Positions 6,293 to 15,216 of a DNA stretch of 15,785 nucleotides are shown one piece after another. Position numbers and translations under genes: made by a program. The notes beneath the pieces were generated by a model that saw only the letters and a list, made by a program, of their open reading frames with translations, did no database searches and was not told the origin of the DNA. The first letter of the stretch is position 1. Every line of letters begins with the position of its first letter. The stretch is from the NCBI GenBank assembly GCA_027485365.1, contig JAIXRD010000138.1, forward strand, positions 1 through 15,785. Reading direction: 5' to 3'. Source of the stretch: Cryomorphaceae bacterium. Lineage in GTDB: Bacteria; Bacteroidota; Bacteroidia; Flavobacteriales_D; Crocinitomicaceae.

Positions 6293-7231
6293 CTAAATAT
6301 TAATAGACTCAGCAATTAAGTATAAAGGACGCGCTTTAATTTCCTCAAAAATTCGAGCAATGTATTCACCAACCACTCCAATTAAGAATATTTGTATTCC
6401 ACTAAATAAAATAATAGAAAGCAACAAAGCTGTAAAACCAGGTATTGGAATATTTGTAAATAATTTGAGGTAGAGCGCATAGAGTCCGCCCATCAAACCT
6501 ATAAAAATAGTGAAAGCTCCTAGACGCAATGCTAAAGTAAGTGGTTTGCTAGAAAATGAAAGTATGGCATTAGTAGCAAAAAGAATCATTTTTTTTAGCG
6601 GGTATTTTGTTACCCCAGCAAACCGTTCGTCCCTTTCGTATTCTAAAGCAACTGATCTAAAACCAAGCCAAGGTACCATTCCACGTACAAATCGATGTCG
6701 TTCACGCATTTGCTTAAAAGCATTAACAACCTTGCGGGACATTAAGCGAAAGTCGCCGGTATCTGTAGGGATTTCGACATCACACATATAATTCAATAAT
6801 CGGTAAAATACAGAGGCCGTTGTCTTTTTAAAAAAAGTTTCACCAGCTCGAGATTTACGCTTGCCGTAAACAACATCGACACCAGTCAAAGCAATGCGGA
6901 ACATTTCAGTAATCAACTCTGGTGGGTCCTGCAAATCAGCATCAATTACAGCCACAAAATCACCATGTGAAGCATCAATTCCTGCAGTAATTGCTATTTG
7001 GTGACCAAAATTGCGACTGAACGATATTATTTTTATGAACTTATTAATTTCAGCCATTTGACGAAGAATTATTAATGAATTGTCTTTTGATCCATCGTCA
7101 ACAAAAAATAATTCAACTTCTGCCTCACTAGAAAGTTGTAAGCGAACATTATTTAGTCGACGAAAAGTTTCAGCAATGCAATCTTCTTCGTTGAAAACTG
7201 GAATTACGATACTGATTAAAAAATTTCTCAT
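6293..7231 (-). CDS. GtrB/DPM1-type GT2 glycosyltransferase (polyprenyl-phosphate sugar synthase)
   Basis: A 312-residue protein from the preferred ATG. It has an N-terminal GT-A domain: 'ISIVIPVFNEED', 'FFVDDGSKDNS', 'SFSRNFGHQ' and the DxD-containing DADLQDPPE (about 97-105). The amphipathic 'KYPLKKM' segment is followed by two C-terminal transmembrane helices ending in 'GVVGEYIARIFEEIKARPLY'. This is the architecture of GtrB, which transfers a sugar from UDP-sugar to undecaprenyl phosphate at the cytoplasmic face. The sugar may be Glc, Gal or a derivative; the adjacent galE makes Gal attractive but does not prove it. I prefer the ATG at 7231 because GGA lies six bases upstream. An in-frame ATG at 7246 would add five residues and has no ribosome-binding site. 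Confidence 0.92.
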   Translation of the reverse strand: MRNFLISIVIPVFNEEDCIAETFRRLNNVRLQLSSEAEVELFFVDDGSKDNSLIILRQMAEINKFIKIISFSRNFGHQIAITAGIDASHGDFVAVIDADLQDPPELITEMFRIALTGVDVVYGKRKSRAGETFFKKTTASVFYRLLNYMCDVEIPTDTGDFRLMSRKVVNAFKQMRERHRFVRGMVPWLGFRSVALEYERDERFAGVTKYPLKKMILFATNAILSFSSKPLTLALRLGAFTIFIGLMGGLYALYLKLFTNIPIPGFTALLLSIILFSGIQIFLIGVVGEYIARIFEEIKARPLYLIAESINI

Positions 7232-7268
7232 CACATTTCCATTCATTTTATCAGATGCATGAAATTAT

Positions 7269-8258
7269 TCATTTCAACCTAAGATTAGTTAGCTTTTTTT
7301 CAAAATTCCACGCATGCTCAACAATCGTATCAAGATCAACATACTTTGGCTTCCACCCTAAAATTGCTTTAGCTTGCGTTGCGTCCGCAACCAGTACTGC
7401 TGGATCTCCAACACGTCTTTTACAGTACTCAATTGCTAGAGGTTTACCAGTAACCCGTCTGACAGTATCGATAACCTGGGAAACAGAAAAACCAGATCCA
7501 TTGCCTAAGTTGAACCGTTCAGATTTATTTTCATTACAAAGATATATCAAGGATGAAACATGAGCATCGCACAAGTCGATTACGTGAATATAGTCTCTGA
7601 TACATGTACCGTCGTCTGTTGGGTAATCTGTTCCAAACACTGATGCACACTGACGACGGCCAGAAGCCACCTGAAGTAGAATCGGAATTAGATGAGTTTC
7701 AGGGTCATGCATTTCTCCTATATCACCATTAGGATCTGCTCCAGCAGCATTGAAATATCTCAGGCAAACTGACTTCAATCCAAATGCACGGTCGTAGTCT
7801 TCAAGCACCTGTTCAACCATCAACTTACTACGTCCATAAGGGTTAATGGGGATTTTTTGATGATCTTCATTAATTGGTATGTGAACAGGTTCACCAAAGA
7901 TAGCTGCAGTCGATGAAAATATAAATTTTTTAACTTTTGCTTCTACCATGGCATTAAGTAAAAAAATAGTATTTATAAAATTATTCTCGTAGTAAAGATC
8001 AGGTCGTAATACAGATTCACCAACCTGAATTAAGGAAGCAAAATGTATTACCGCATCGAATTCACCTTGACTGAATATTTTTCTCAACAACCCACGATCA
8101 TTAATGTCTCCCTGTACAAATGTGCCAGAGCAAACAGCATCTTTAATACCAGTTATAAGATTATCAAGAATTGTGATGTCATAGCCAGGCAAATCAGATA
8201 GAGTCTTAACCATGTGAGAACCAATATAACCAGCACCACCGACAATAAGAATATTCAT
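7269..8258 (-). CDS. galE: UDP-glucose 4-epimerase
   Basis: A 329-residue extended SDR of normal GalE length. It shows the NAD-binding GGAGYIGSH (7-15), 'FSSTAAIFGEP' carrying the catalytic Ser/Thr (near 116-117), and Tyr141/Lys145 in 'NPYGRSK'. 'LRYFNAAGADP', 'GTCIRDYIHVIDL' and the C-terminal 'RVGDPAVLVADATQAK' are all GalE hallmarks. It interconverts UDP-Glc and UDP-Gal and, in some members, UDP-GlcNAc and UDP-GalNAc; specificity cannot be read here. It lies between the putative GT-C transferase (25-nt gap) and the GtrB-like gene, so it probably supplies the donor sugar for that module. Its DNA is AT-rich like its neighbours, and no clear Shine-Dalgarno sequence precedes the ATG. Confidence 0.96.
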   Translation of the reverse strand: MNILIVGGAGYIGSHMVKTLSDLPGYDITILDNLITGIKDAVCSGTFVQGDINDRGLLRKIFSQGEFDAVIHFASLIQVGESVLRPDLYYENNFINTIFLLNAMVEAKVKKFIFSSTAAIFGEPVHIPINEDHQKIPINPYGRSKLMVEQVLEDYDRAFGLKSVCLRYFNAAGADPNGDIGEMHDPETHLIPILLQVASGRRQCASVFGTDYPTDDGTCIRDYIHVIDLCDAHVSSLIYLCNENKSERFNLGNGSGFSVSQVIDTVRRVTGKPLAIEYCKRRVGDPAVLVADATQAKAILGWKPKYVDLDTIVEHAWNFEKKLTNLRLK

Positions 8259-8283
8259 AATAGTTTATTTTTGAATTATTATA

Positions 8284-10224
8284 TTATTTTTTATTAAGTT
8301 CTATATTATAGATTTGAAAGTACAATGATCTAGAATCTGACGGTGCATGCACTGCACTTGCATCTGTCGCAAATGTTACCTTAGAACATCCTGGCGGAAA
8401 CAATCTATTTTCTTGAATCAAAGTTTCTTTACTACTTAACAAATAATCTCGACACTCTCTGAGAATACAAACTCGTAAGGGATCTGCCTTTAATTTATCT
8501 GTATTTACTTTAGAACTGAAAGAGAGATTTGTTGCATTATTTCCAGAGTTGCAAATAGACAGAGAGCTGGTATTCTTAGACCACCTGTATGTAACACCAC
8601 CTCTTTTTTCTTCGTTATAAAACCCATTTAATTCATAATTTTTAATATTATACTCATAATCTTTTAAGCTATCTTTGATGATATTAACAGTGTAATACTC
8701 AAAAGGCCAAATTGTCTTAAAAATTATTTTATAGCGTTTATCAAAATATTCATGACTCAAATATCTATCTCTTTCTGCGGTAATATCTAAATGGATCCCA
8801 TACTTCCCTCTTAAATACGAACTCCAGTAACCTTCACGCATTGATGCAATACCTCCAGTATGCATGAATTCCGGCGCATATATTATTGAACCTGGTGGGA
8901 TATCGCGCAATGCCCCAGAACCACTCAAAGAATCTATTGCTTTCCATTTGTTGGCTGAGTTGATTTGTAGTGTAAGTAAGTTGTTATTGTGATATTCAGT
9001 TACTGCCACAATTGGTGTCAATAAAAGAGTTGTGCACAAAAAAACTGTTAATGGATGCAACCTACTCACCGAGATAGTACTTGCTACGGTACACAAAAGC
9101 ACAGAAACTAAAGCGGCCGCAAAAAATTGGGCAAAATATGTAGAAGAACTGTAAGCAATTGTTCCTGAAAAAATTACCCAGTTTTGGTATTTCGACGAAA
9201 GTGATATTAAAAAAATTGAAAAAATTAATAATAAGATAATTATTAGGATTACTTTTAGAGTTGAATAAGACCTTTCCTTCCAGTCTGATTGTTTGAGTGC
9301 AAAAGTTATTAACGTGGAAGATATTATAATTTTAAAAGCCCACAGAAATTTAAAATTTTCTATAAGACTATAAATCGATATTTTGTAATCTAAAACTTGA
9401 CTGGTAATTTGACTTTCATATTTCAATGGCACATAGATTGGTAGCGACGAACAAATAAAAGTTTTTATAGTAATCAGGAAAGATAAAATATTAAATTTTG
9501 CAAATTGTGTCCCTTCATATCTTCCTTGAAATAAATATTTAAACCCTATTACAAGTGAGATATAAACTAAAAGAATTAATACAAAAGGAATAGAAATTCT
9601 AATAATTTTTAAAAAGTTTTCTTTTTTAATTGGCCGCTTTTGATAATATAAAAATCCCAAGAAAAATATCACATAGACAGTGAATTGTTCATATGCTGCA
9701 ATAGCAAATCCATATAATATTGCAGATGACCATAAATAATGTATATTATTATTTTTTGTATATATATATAATAAGTGAGCGCTTCCAATTACTGCGAGCA
9801 TAGAAACATGAAAAGCAAACGGATAGCTTGCATATAAATTATGCTCCCACGAATTAGTAAGAAATACCATGAATAAAACAATAAATACTAATGCAACAGC
9901 ATTGCTTTGTAAATAATTTTTCAATACATATCCGAAATAAGCTAAGGTTAATATGTGTGGAAGAATTAAAAAGGATTTTCGATATAAGAAATTGTCTGAT
10001 AAATAAGGTATATGTGTAAGAAATATATGAAAAGCCAAAGTTAGCCTGCCAGTTGCTTCGGCCACACCCCAAACTCCACCAAAGATACCGCTATTAAGAA
10101 CTTCAAGATGACGCTCAGCATCGTCAGCAGTAAGGAACCCCGTGAACAATAATGGGCTAAAAGTAAAAAAACCTAGTATTATATATAATAGTGTTTTTAT
10201 GATTGTAAGCATTTTTAAGTTCAT
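8284..10224 (-). CDS. Large polytopic membrane protein, candidate GtrC-like (GT-C fold) glycosyltransferase
   Basis: From the ATG at 10224 this is a 646-residue protein. By eye it has about 10-12 transmembrane helices over the first ~405 residues, followed by a ~235-residue soluble C-terminal domain with four cysteines. The first extramembrane loop holds 'FLTADDAERH' (Asp34/Asp35, Glu37), acidic residues placed where GT-C transferases keep their catalytic Asp/Glu. I recognise no specific family. Its position next to galE and the GtrB/GtrA-like pair fits the variable 'GtrC' slot, the transferase that moves a polyprenyl-linked sugar onto O-antigen in the periplasm. The frame can be opened at a TTG at 10260, but the ATG 12 codons later is preferred. 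The DNA is very AT-rich (11 G/C in 60 bases at 9181-9240), suggesting transfer from another source. Confidence 0.75.
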   Translation of the reverse strand: MNLKMLTIIKTLLYIILGFFTFSPLLFTGFLTADDAERHLEVLNSGIFGGVWGVAEATGRLTLAFHIFLTHIPYLSDNFLYRKSFLILPHILTLAYFGYVLKNYLQSNAVALVFIVLFMVFLTNSWEHNLYASYPFAFHVSMLAVIGSAHLLYIYTKNNNIHYLWSSAILYGFAIAAYEQFTVYVIFFLGFLYYQKRPIKKENFLKIIRISIPFVLILLVYISLVIGFKYLFQGRYEGTQFAKFNILSFLITIKTFICSSLPIYVPLKYESQITSQVLDYKISIYSLIENFKFLWAFKIIISSTLITFALKQSDWKERSYSTLKVILIIILLLIFSIFLISLSSKYQNWVIFSGTIAYSSSTYFAQFFAAALVSVLLCTVASTISVSRLHPLTVFLCTTLLLTPIVAVTEYHNNNLLTLQINSANKWKAIDSLSGSGALRDIPPGSIIYAPEFMHTGGIASMREGYWSSYLRGKYGIHLDITAERDRYLSHEYFDKRYKIIFKTIWPFEYYTVNIIKDSLKDYEYNIKNYELNGFYNEEKRGGVTYRWSKNTSSLSICNSGNNATNLSFSSKVNTDKLKADPLRVCILRECRDYLLSSKETLIQENRLFPPGCSKVTFATDASAVHAPSDSRSLYFQIYNIELNKK

Positions 10225-10265
10225 CTTAACTTCATAAAGTTTATATCTAATATGATTCAATAGAC

Positions 10266-11534
10266 TTATCTTACGACAACATCAATTAGATAGGGATTAA
10301 ATCCTTTATCCTCAAACCAACAGATACCTTCTTGTACCAACGTCAATACAAGGGTGTATTTACCCGCTGTTGCAGGTGTCTGAACATCTATTTTTTGCTT
10401 TATCTGCTGGCTAGGTTTGATTTCCTCGCATGATAATGGAGTTCTAATTCCATCGTACAAATAAACACTTCCATCCTCGTTCAACCAGTGGTAAGAGAGA
10501 AGAACAGGTTTGTTACCATATCCATACCATACAGAATTACTTTGATTGTTAACTTTAACACTAAACTTTGCTATAAATTTAACAGAAAGTTCTTCTGCGC
10601 TTGGACTGGCTTGCATAAAACCATCAAAACTTGTAACTAAAGGTGTTTCATCAGTTCGGGGGCTTACAAGTTTATTCATCACCTTTCTTACTACAGAGTT
10701 AAGACTGCTTTCTTTATAGACTGAGATAATGGTTGGTATAGTAAGAGGTTCAAGTTTTGGTTTTATATCTTGAGAAAACCCCCCTATTAGATTCGAAAAG
10801 CGCTGTCGTACTACATGCTCATGCATGACAAAATACGCTTGTTGTGGTTCGTGCAAATTGACTATAGAACTATTATCGTTGTCGATAGCATATAAAACAG
10901 GAAATACTGAGCGCATGAAATCCATAAAATCTGGGATAGTAATACGTTGAAGGACATCTAGACAAAAGTGATTCATTTCCATGACCACAGTTGGTTTATA
11001 TTCATTAATGAAATGTAAGCCGCCTTTTACAACATTCTGCTCAAAGCCTTCGACATCAATTTTTAAAAATGTTGGTGCAACATGTTGGCTAGCATAGAAA
11101 TTGTCTAGTGTTTCTATCTTTATATGCTCAGATATATGTCCATCTTCCGGACGAATTTTTTCACTAACAAACCCACCAGATCGATTATTTTTAGCGAAGG
11201 TGATAGTTAAATTCTCTTTTTTTATACCCAAGCCAACATTTACTGCTTGTACATTATTTATAGCATTTAAATTTAAATTATTTTGAAGGATTTTAAAAGT
11301 AGAAGGACTTGGCTCGAACGCGTAAACACTTTGGGCAAGATCAGAAAACAAAAGAGCAGTCATTCCGATATTTGCACCAATATCAGCGACTACATCTTTT
11401 TTCCCGACCAAAGAATTAAATATCTGAACCATATATGGCTCAAAATCGCTTGTCATTTCAGCTAAATACTGATCATCGGAAGAAACCTTGAAACTTTTTT
11501 TTCCAATGCGGATATTTCGTTTATTTATACTCAT
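10266..11534 (-). CDS. FkbM-family methyltransferase with C-terminal Ig-like beta-sandwich domain
   Basis: A 422-residue protein. The N-terminal FkbM methyltransferase domain (about 1-240) shows the SAM-binding DIGANIG (51-57), 'YAFEPSP' (71-77) and 'LKIDVEGFE' (157-165), all hallmark motifs. A linker (about 245-310) leads to a second domain (about 312-422). It reads as alternating beta strands with 'VLLSYHWLNEDG', 'YDGIRTPLS', 'PATAGKYTL' and 'VQEGICWF', a pattern seen in Ig-like accessory domains of carbohydrate-active proteins. That domain may bind the glycan, which is an inference. FkbM enzymes usually O-methylate sugars. The start overlaps the end of the upstream triple-glycosyltransferase gene by 14 bases, so co-translation is likely. 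Substrate unknown. Confidence 0.88.
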   Translation of the reverse strand: MSINKRNIRIGKKSFKVSSDDQYLAEMTSDFEPYMVQIFNSLVGKKDVVADIGANIGMTALLFSDLAQSVYAFEPSPSTFKILQNNLNLNAINNVQAVNVGLGIKKENLTITFAKNNRSGGFVSEKIRPEDGHISEHIKIETLDNFYASQHVAPTFLKIDVEGFEQNVVKGGLHFINEYKPTVVMEMNHFCLDVLQRITIPDFMDFMRSVFPVLYAIDNDNSSIVNLHEPQQAYFVMHEHVVRQRFSNLIGGFSQDIKPKLEPLTIPTIISVYKESSLNSVVRKVMNKLVSPRTDETPLVTSFDGFMQASPSAEELSVKFIAKFSVKVNNQSNSVWYGYGNKPVLLSYHWLNEDGSVYLYDGIRTPLSCEEIKPSQQIKQKIDVQTPATAGKYTLVLTLVQEGICWFEDKGFNPYLIDVVVR

Positions 11535-14500
11535 TTTGTGACCATTTTAAATTAATACTTTCACTACTTGTCAATGTATTGGTAAGATTTCTAGTGCTCT
11601 GGCGCCAAGTTAACCAAGGTATATTAATCGAGTTTGGATTTTCTTTATTTTTATATAGTTTCAACCAATTTTTTATTGATAAGACTAATTCTTGGATATC
11701 CATAGAGGCAAAATAAAAGGCATTTTCCTTAGCGACCTCTCGAAACACAGGTATGTCACGGGCAATTATGGGAAGTTTGTGTTGCGCCGCTTCTATTAAT
11801 GGCAATCCGAAGCCTTCACCGTACGAAGCAGCAATAAGACAAGTGCTCTCTTTGTAGAGCATCTCAAGGTACTCGTCGCTGATACCGTTGAACCAGAAAA
11901 GGCGCTTATTTAGCTCAGAATGTTCAGAAATCCTGGTAACCAGATCATCAACCATCCAGCCTTTTTTTCCGGCAATAACAAGGTTGATATTGTGACCGGC
12001 TTTCCATAAAGCTTCAAAAGCGTCAAGAACCTGTAGGTGGCCTTTACGGGGTTCGAGCGTTCCAACCATCAGAAAACTTACTTTACTTGTAATTTTTTCT
12101 AATTTCAAAATGGAATATTGATGAATATCTATAGATGACTGTTCACCAAGCAAATCAGCACCAAGATGATTCACGTCAATGGTAAATAATCGCCTTCGCT
12201 TGTCACTTTGGTTTTTATTAACTAAGTAAGTTAGCTCTTTGGCAACAGAGTTCGAAATGCAAACAGCACCATCGCTTTCCAAAACAACATTCAGCCAAGT
12301 TAAAAAGTTTTTATCCGAATTAAGTGGGAAAAAATGAGGCATTTGAATACAAAGTAGGTCATAAACCATGAATTTGACGGTTACGCCTTGTTGCCTCAAA
12401 AACTTAAAAAACTCAGCTTGAGTAACTTGTATTTGAGGCTGGAAATCTAAACCGAAAAATAAGTCACCTGGCGCATAGTCAATCGGTTCATCAACTACAT
12501 TCTCCTCATGAGCTCCAACAAAGTTAGTTATGAACTTACGTGCGTATTTATATGGCTCTGTATTTGTCGCATAGACTGGCTCAATCCGATAACCTTCGGG
12601 TGGGTTTTCAAGCCATTCACGCAACACATTACGAACTACCCGCTGTATTCCAGTGCGGGCATCTCGTTGCACCAATTCAGATATATCTACTAACAGCTGC
12701 CGACAGGAAAAATTTTTTTTAAATAATGCAGTTTTAAGATTTTCAGTAGCCTGTTGCCAAGTTGACCACTTTATACATGCAGATGAAGCAGCCAAACCGG
12801 CCTTGTTAAGTGCAAGCCAACTATCCAAAGTTGACGCCAGCTGCTCACCTGTTTCACCACTGAAATAATGCGCTGATGAGCCTGCAACTTCTTTGAAGAC
12901 AGGAATATCTCTTGCAATTATTGGTAGTCCGTGTCTGGCGGCTTCAATCAGTGGCAGACCAAACCCTTCATTTATGCTTGCAGCTATAAGGCATGAGCTA
13001 GCCTTGTAGACAAGGTCAAGATATTCATCAGAAATACCTTTCAACCAAAACAATCTTTTACCGCTTTCAGGGTGGTTTGTAAGACGTGCAATCAAGGATT
13101 CAATCTTCCAACCTTGTTGACCCACCAAAACCAAATTGACGTCATGCCCGTCTGCCCAAAGCTGCTCAAGTGCATCCAGAATTTGAGCTTGCGCTTTACG
13201 AGGCTCTAGGGTTGACACAGCCAAAAAAGTTGGTCGTGAATTCAAAATTTTTTGAGTTTCTGTTGCGTCAGCAGGCAATCCTAGGGAAGGTTTTGACCCT
13301 TCTATATCTGCGCCTGAGTGCACCCAGTTGGTTGCGAAAGATTGGCTCTTAGGTATATTTTGATTTATCAACCAAGCCTTAAATGCTTCTTCTGTTGCCT
13401 TGGACACGCATATGGCTTGATCTTGTATAGCGATCATCTTGAGCCATCGCTCATGCAGTTCTTTAGCTTGACTGTCAATAAAGAAGTCGGCTAACTGTAT
13501 AGGCAGTAAATCATGCACCAGAAACTTGACGACAACGCCATCTTGCCTAAGCTGGGCATAAAAGCCTACGTGCGCCAACTGCACATGGTGCTGCATGTCT
13601 AGCCCAAAGAAAAGGTCTCCCCGCTGCCAACGAATCGGCTCGTCTTTTACATTGGGCAGTGACTGGTTTGTTAAACGCGCGGAAAATGCCGTCGCATATC
13701 GATAGCCTTCTGTTTGCGTGGCATACACCGCTAAAACTTTAAAGCCGCTGGGTGGTTTTTGCAGCAAATGAAACAAATAGCTTCGAACAACCCGCTGAAC
13801 ACCTGTGGCAGAGTCACGTTGACAAAGTTCAGATACATCTACTAGAAGTTGGCGCTCAATGCCAGAACTTGCGTTTTGAGCCAGACTCTGCGAGAGGGCT
13901 GCCAAATAATGGTCCTCCGCTTCCCTTAGTAGCTGGGCCAGTGCTTCAATAAGCTGGTTTCTTTGTGGAAGAGCAATATTTTGGCTGTTTTTGGATGCAT
14001 AGATAAGGCTTTTCCATGCCCCTATTGCACGCTTTGCTGTTTCATCCCAACTGAACTTTTTGGTTTGTTTAACGCCATTTTCACGAAGTCTTTTGTTGAA
14101 ATCATCATCAGTCAAAGCTTGTTTCATCTTGACACAAATTGCATCTGTGTCCATCGGGTCAAAAAGTGCCTCTGGCAGGCTGATCACCTCGGGCAAGCTG
14201 CTGGTGTTTGCACCAATAACGGCTGCACCGCAGGCCATCGCTTCCAACGCAGGCAGCCCGAAACCCTCGTGCCATGACGGGAAAACATACAAGCTGCACA
14301 GGTTGTAGAGCTGCAACAGTTGTTCTTCGCTTACGTACCCGGTAAAGACCAGTTCACCGTCTTTCAATCCGGCTGATCTGGCCGTTTGCTTTAATTGTTC
14401 GATGTTACCTTCGGGCTTTCGTCCAGCAAACACAAGCTGATGGGTCTGCCGGAGTTGCAGGGGCAGCTTGGCATAAGCATGGATCAAGCGGGGCAAATTC

Positions 14501-15216
14501 TTACGCTCGTCAGCGCCGCCTGTGTACAAAACAAAGTGACGTGATATGCCCAATTGCTGGCGCAACGCTGCTTCACTTTCAGGATCAATGATGGTGTGGA
14601 CGAAGCAAGGTTCAATGGCTGTCGAGATGTTGACAAGCTTGTTTTCATCCATGCTCAGATTGGCCAATCCCTCTTGACGGGCAAAGTCAGATATGGCGAG
14701 CAGGCTGTTTGCTTTTTGCAGGTATTGCACCTTGCGCTGGTAATTCGCCGCATAGCTCGGGTCGGGTGTAAGGTATTGATCTGGATTGAGCAGTGGAATC
14801 AGGTCGTATAAAACAGCAGTAACAGGCGTGGCTGTATCAAAACGCCCAATACTGGTGACCGCATCGTCCACAAAACCCTCAAATAAGCTGGAGACATGGA
14901 TCACATCGGGTCGCAGGCTGGCCAAAAATGCTTCGCGTATAAGTTCGGCCACTTCACGGCGGTTGTCGTTGCCGGATTCACACTCTTTCACTGGACATGG
15001 TGCATGCCAAACACGGATGTTTTCTTGTGGCAGCAAAGAATCGAAAGCTGCGCGAATGGGCTCAATGGTGTCAGGGAACAATCCTGACAGGGCCAAAATG
15101 ATTTCGTGTTCTCCACGGCTGCGAACAATCGCTTGGGCAAAAGACATGGTGTATCTGCCTATGCCCCGAAAGCGGCTTTCAGTTTGTGCACCTTGCATGT
15201 CAATCACTATGCGCAT
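11521..15216 (-). CDS. Giant trimodular GT4 glycosyltransferase
   Basis: A 1231-residue protein with three GT-B/GT4 modules in one chain. Module 1 (about 1-410) has 'FRGIGRYT' (16-23), 'FVLYTGGADERKN' and the EX7E motif at Glu317/Glu325 (HEGFGLPALE). A linker (411-454) leads to module 2 (about 455-838, EX7E Glu750/Glu758) and module 3 (about 839-1222, EX7E Glu1134/Glu1142). Modules 2 and 3 begin with the same 'RQLLVD.SEL.QRD' signature and are related along their whole length at an exact 384-residue offset. Each repeats 'GDLFFGLD', 'LEPRK', 'RLFW..GISDEYL' and 'IIARDIPVF.EVA'. Such multi-GT4 chains typically add several sugars in sequence, or polymerise, in the cytoplasm. The start overlaps the upstream coiled-coil gene by 10 bases. 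The donor is probably GDP- or UDP-sugar, possibly GDP-D-rhamnose. Confidence 0.93.
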   Translation of the reverse strand: MRIVIDMQGAQTESRFRGIGRYTMSFAQAIVRSRGEHEIILALSGLFPDTIEPIRAAFDSLLPQENIRVWHAPCPVKECESGNDNRREVAELIREAFLASLRPDVIHVSSLFEGFVDDAVTSIGRFDTATPVTAVLYDLIPLLNPDQYLTPDPSYAANYQRKVQYLQKANSLLAISDFARQEGLANLSMDENKLVNISTAIEPCFVHTIIDPESEAALRQQLGISRHFVLYTGGADERKNLPRLIHAYAKLPLQLRQTHQLVFAGRKPEGNIEQLKQTARSAGLKDGELVFTGYVSEEQLLQLYNLCSLYVFPSWHEGFGLPALEAMACGAAVIGANTSSLPEVISLPEALFDPMDTDAICVKMKQALTDDDFNKRLRENGVKQTKKFSWDETAKRAIGAWKSLIYASKNSQNIALPQRNQLIEALAQLLREAEDHYLAALSQSLAQNASSGIERQLLVDVSELCQRDSATGVQRVVRSYLFHLLQKPPSGFKVLAVYATQTEGYRYATAFSARLTNQSLPNVKDEPIRWQRGDLFFGLDMQHHVQLAHVGFYAQLRQDGVVVKFLVHDLLPIQLADFFIDSQAKELHERWLKMIAIQDQAICVSKATEEAFKAWLINQNIPKSQSFATNWVHSGADIEGSKPSLGLPADATETQKILNSRPTFLAVSTLEPRKAQAQILDALEQLWADGHDVNLVLVGQQGWKIESLIARLTNHPESGKRLFWLKGISDEYLDLVYKASSCLIAASINEGFGLPLIEAARHGLPIIARDIPVFKEVAGSSAHYFSGETGEQLASTLDSWLALNKAGLAASSACIKWSTWQQATENLKTALFKKNFSCRQLLVDISELVQRDARTGIQRVVRNVLREWLENPPEGYRIEPVYATNTEPYKYARKFITNFVGAHEENVVDEPIDYAPGDLFFGLDFQPQIQVTQAEFFKFLRQQGVTVKFMVYDLLCIQMPHFFPLNSDKNFLTWLNVVLESDGAVCISNSVAKELTYLVNKNQSDKRRRLFTIDVNHLGADLLGEQSSIDIHQYSILKLEKITSKVSFLMVGTLEPRKGHLQVLDAFEALWKAGHNINLVIAGKKGWMVDDLVTRISEHSELNKRLFWFNGISDEYLEMLYKESTCLIAASYGEGFGLPLIEAAQHKLPIIARDIPVFREVAKENAFYFASMDIQELVLSIKNWLKLYKNKENPNSINIPWLTWRQSTRNLTNTLTSSESINLKWSQNEYK

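Noticed and set aside
6292..6315. TTG start at 6315 for the GtrA-like gene
   Set aside because: The ATG at 6291 sits one base after the upstream stop and gives the usual family length. The TTG adds eight residues without a ribosome-binding site.
10225..10260. TTG start at 10260 for the large membrane protein
   Set aside because: An ATG 12 codons downstream directly precedes the first transmembrane helix. The extension is hydrophilic and starts with a rare codon.
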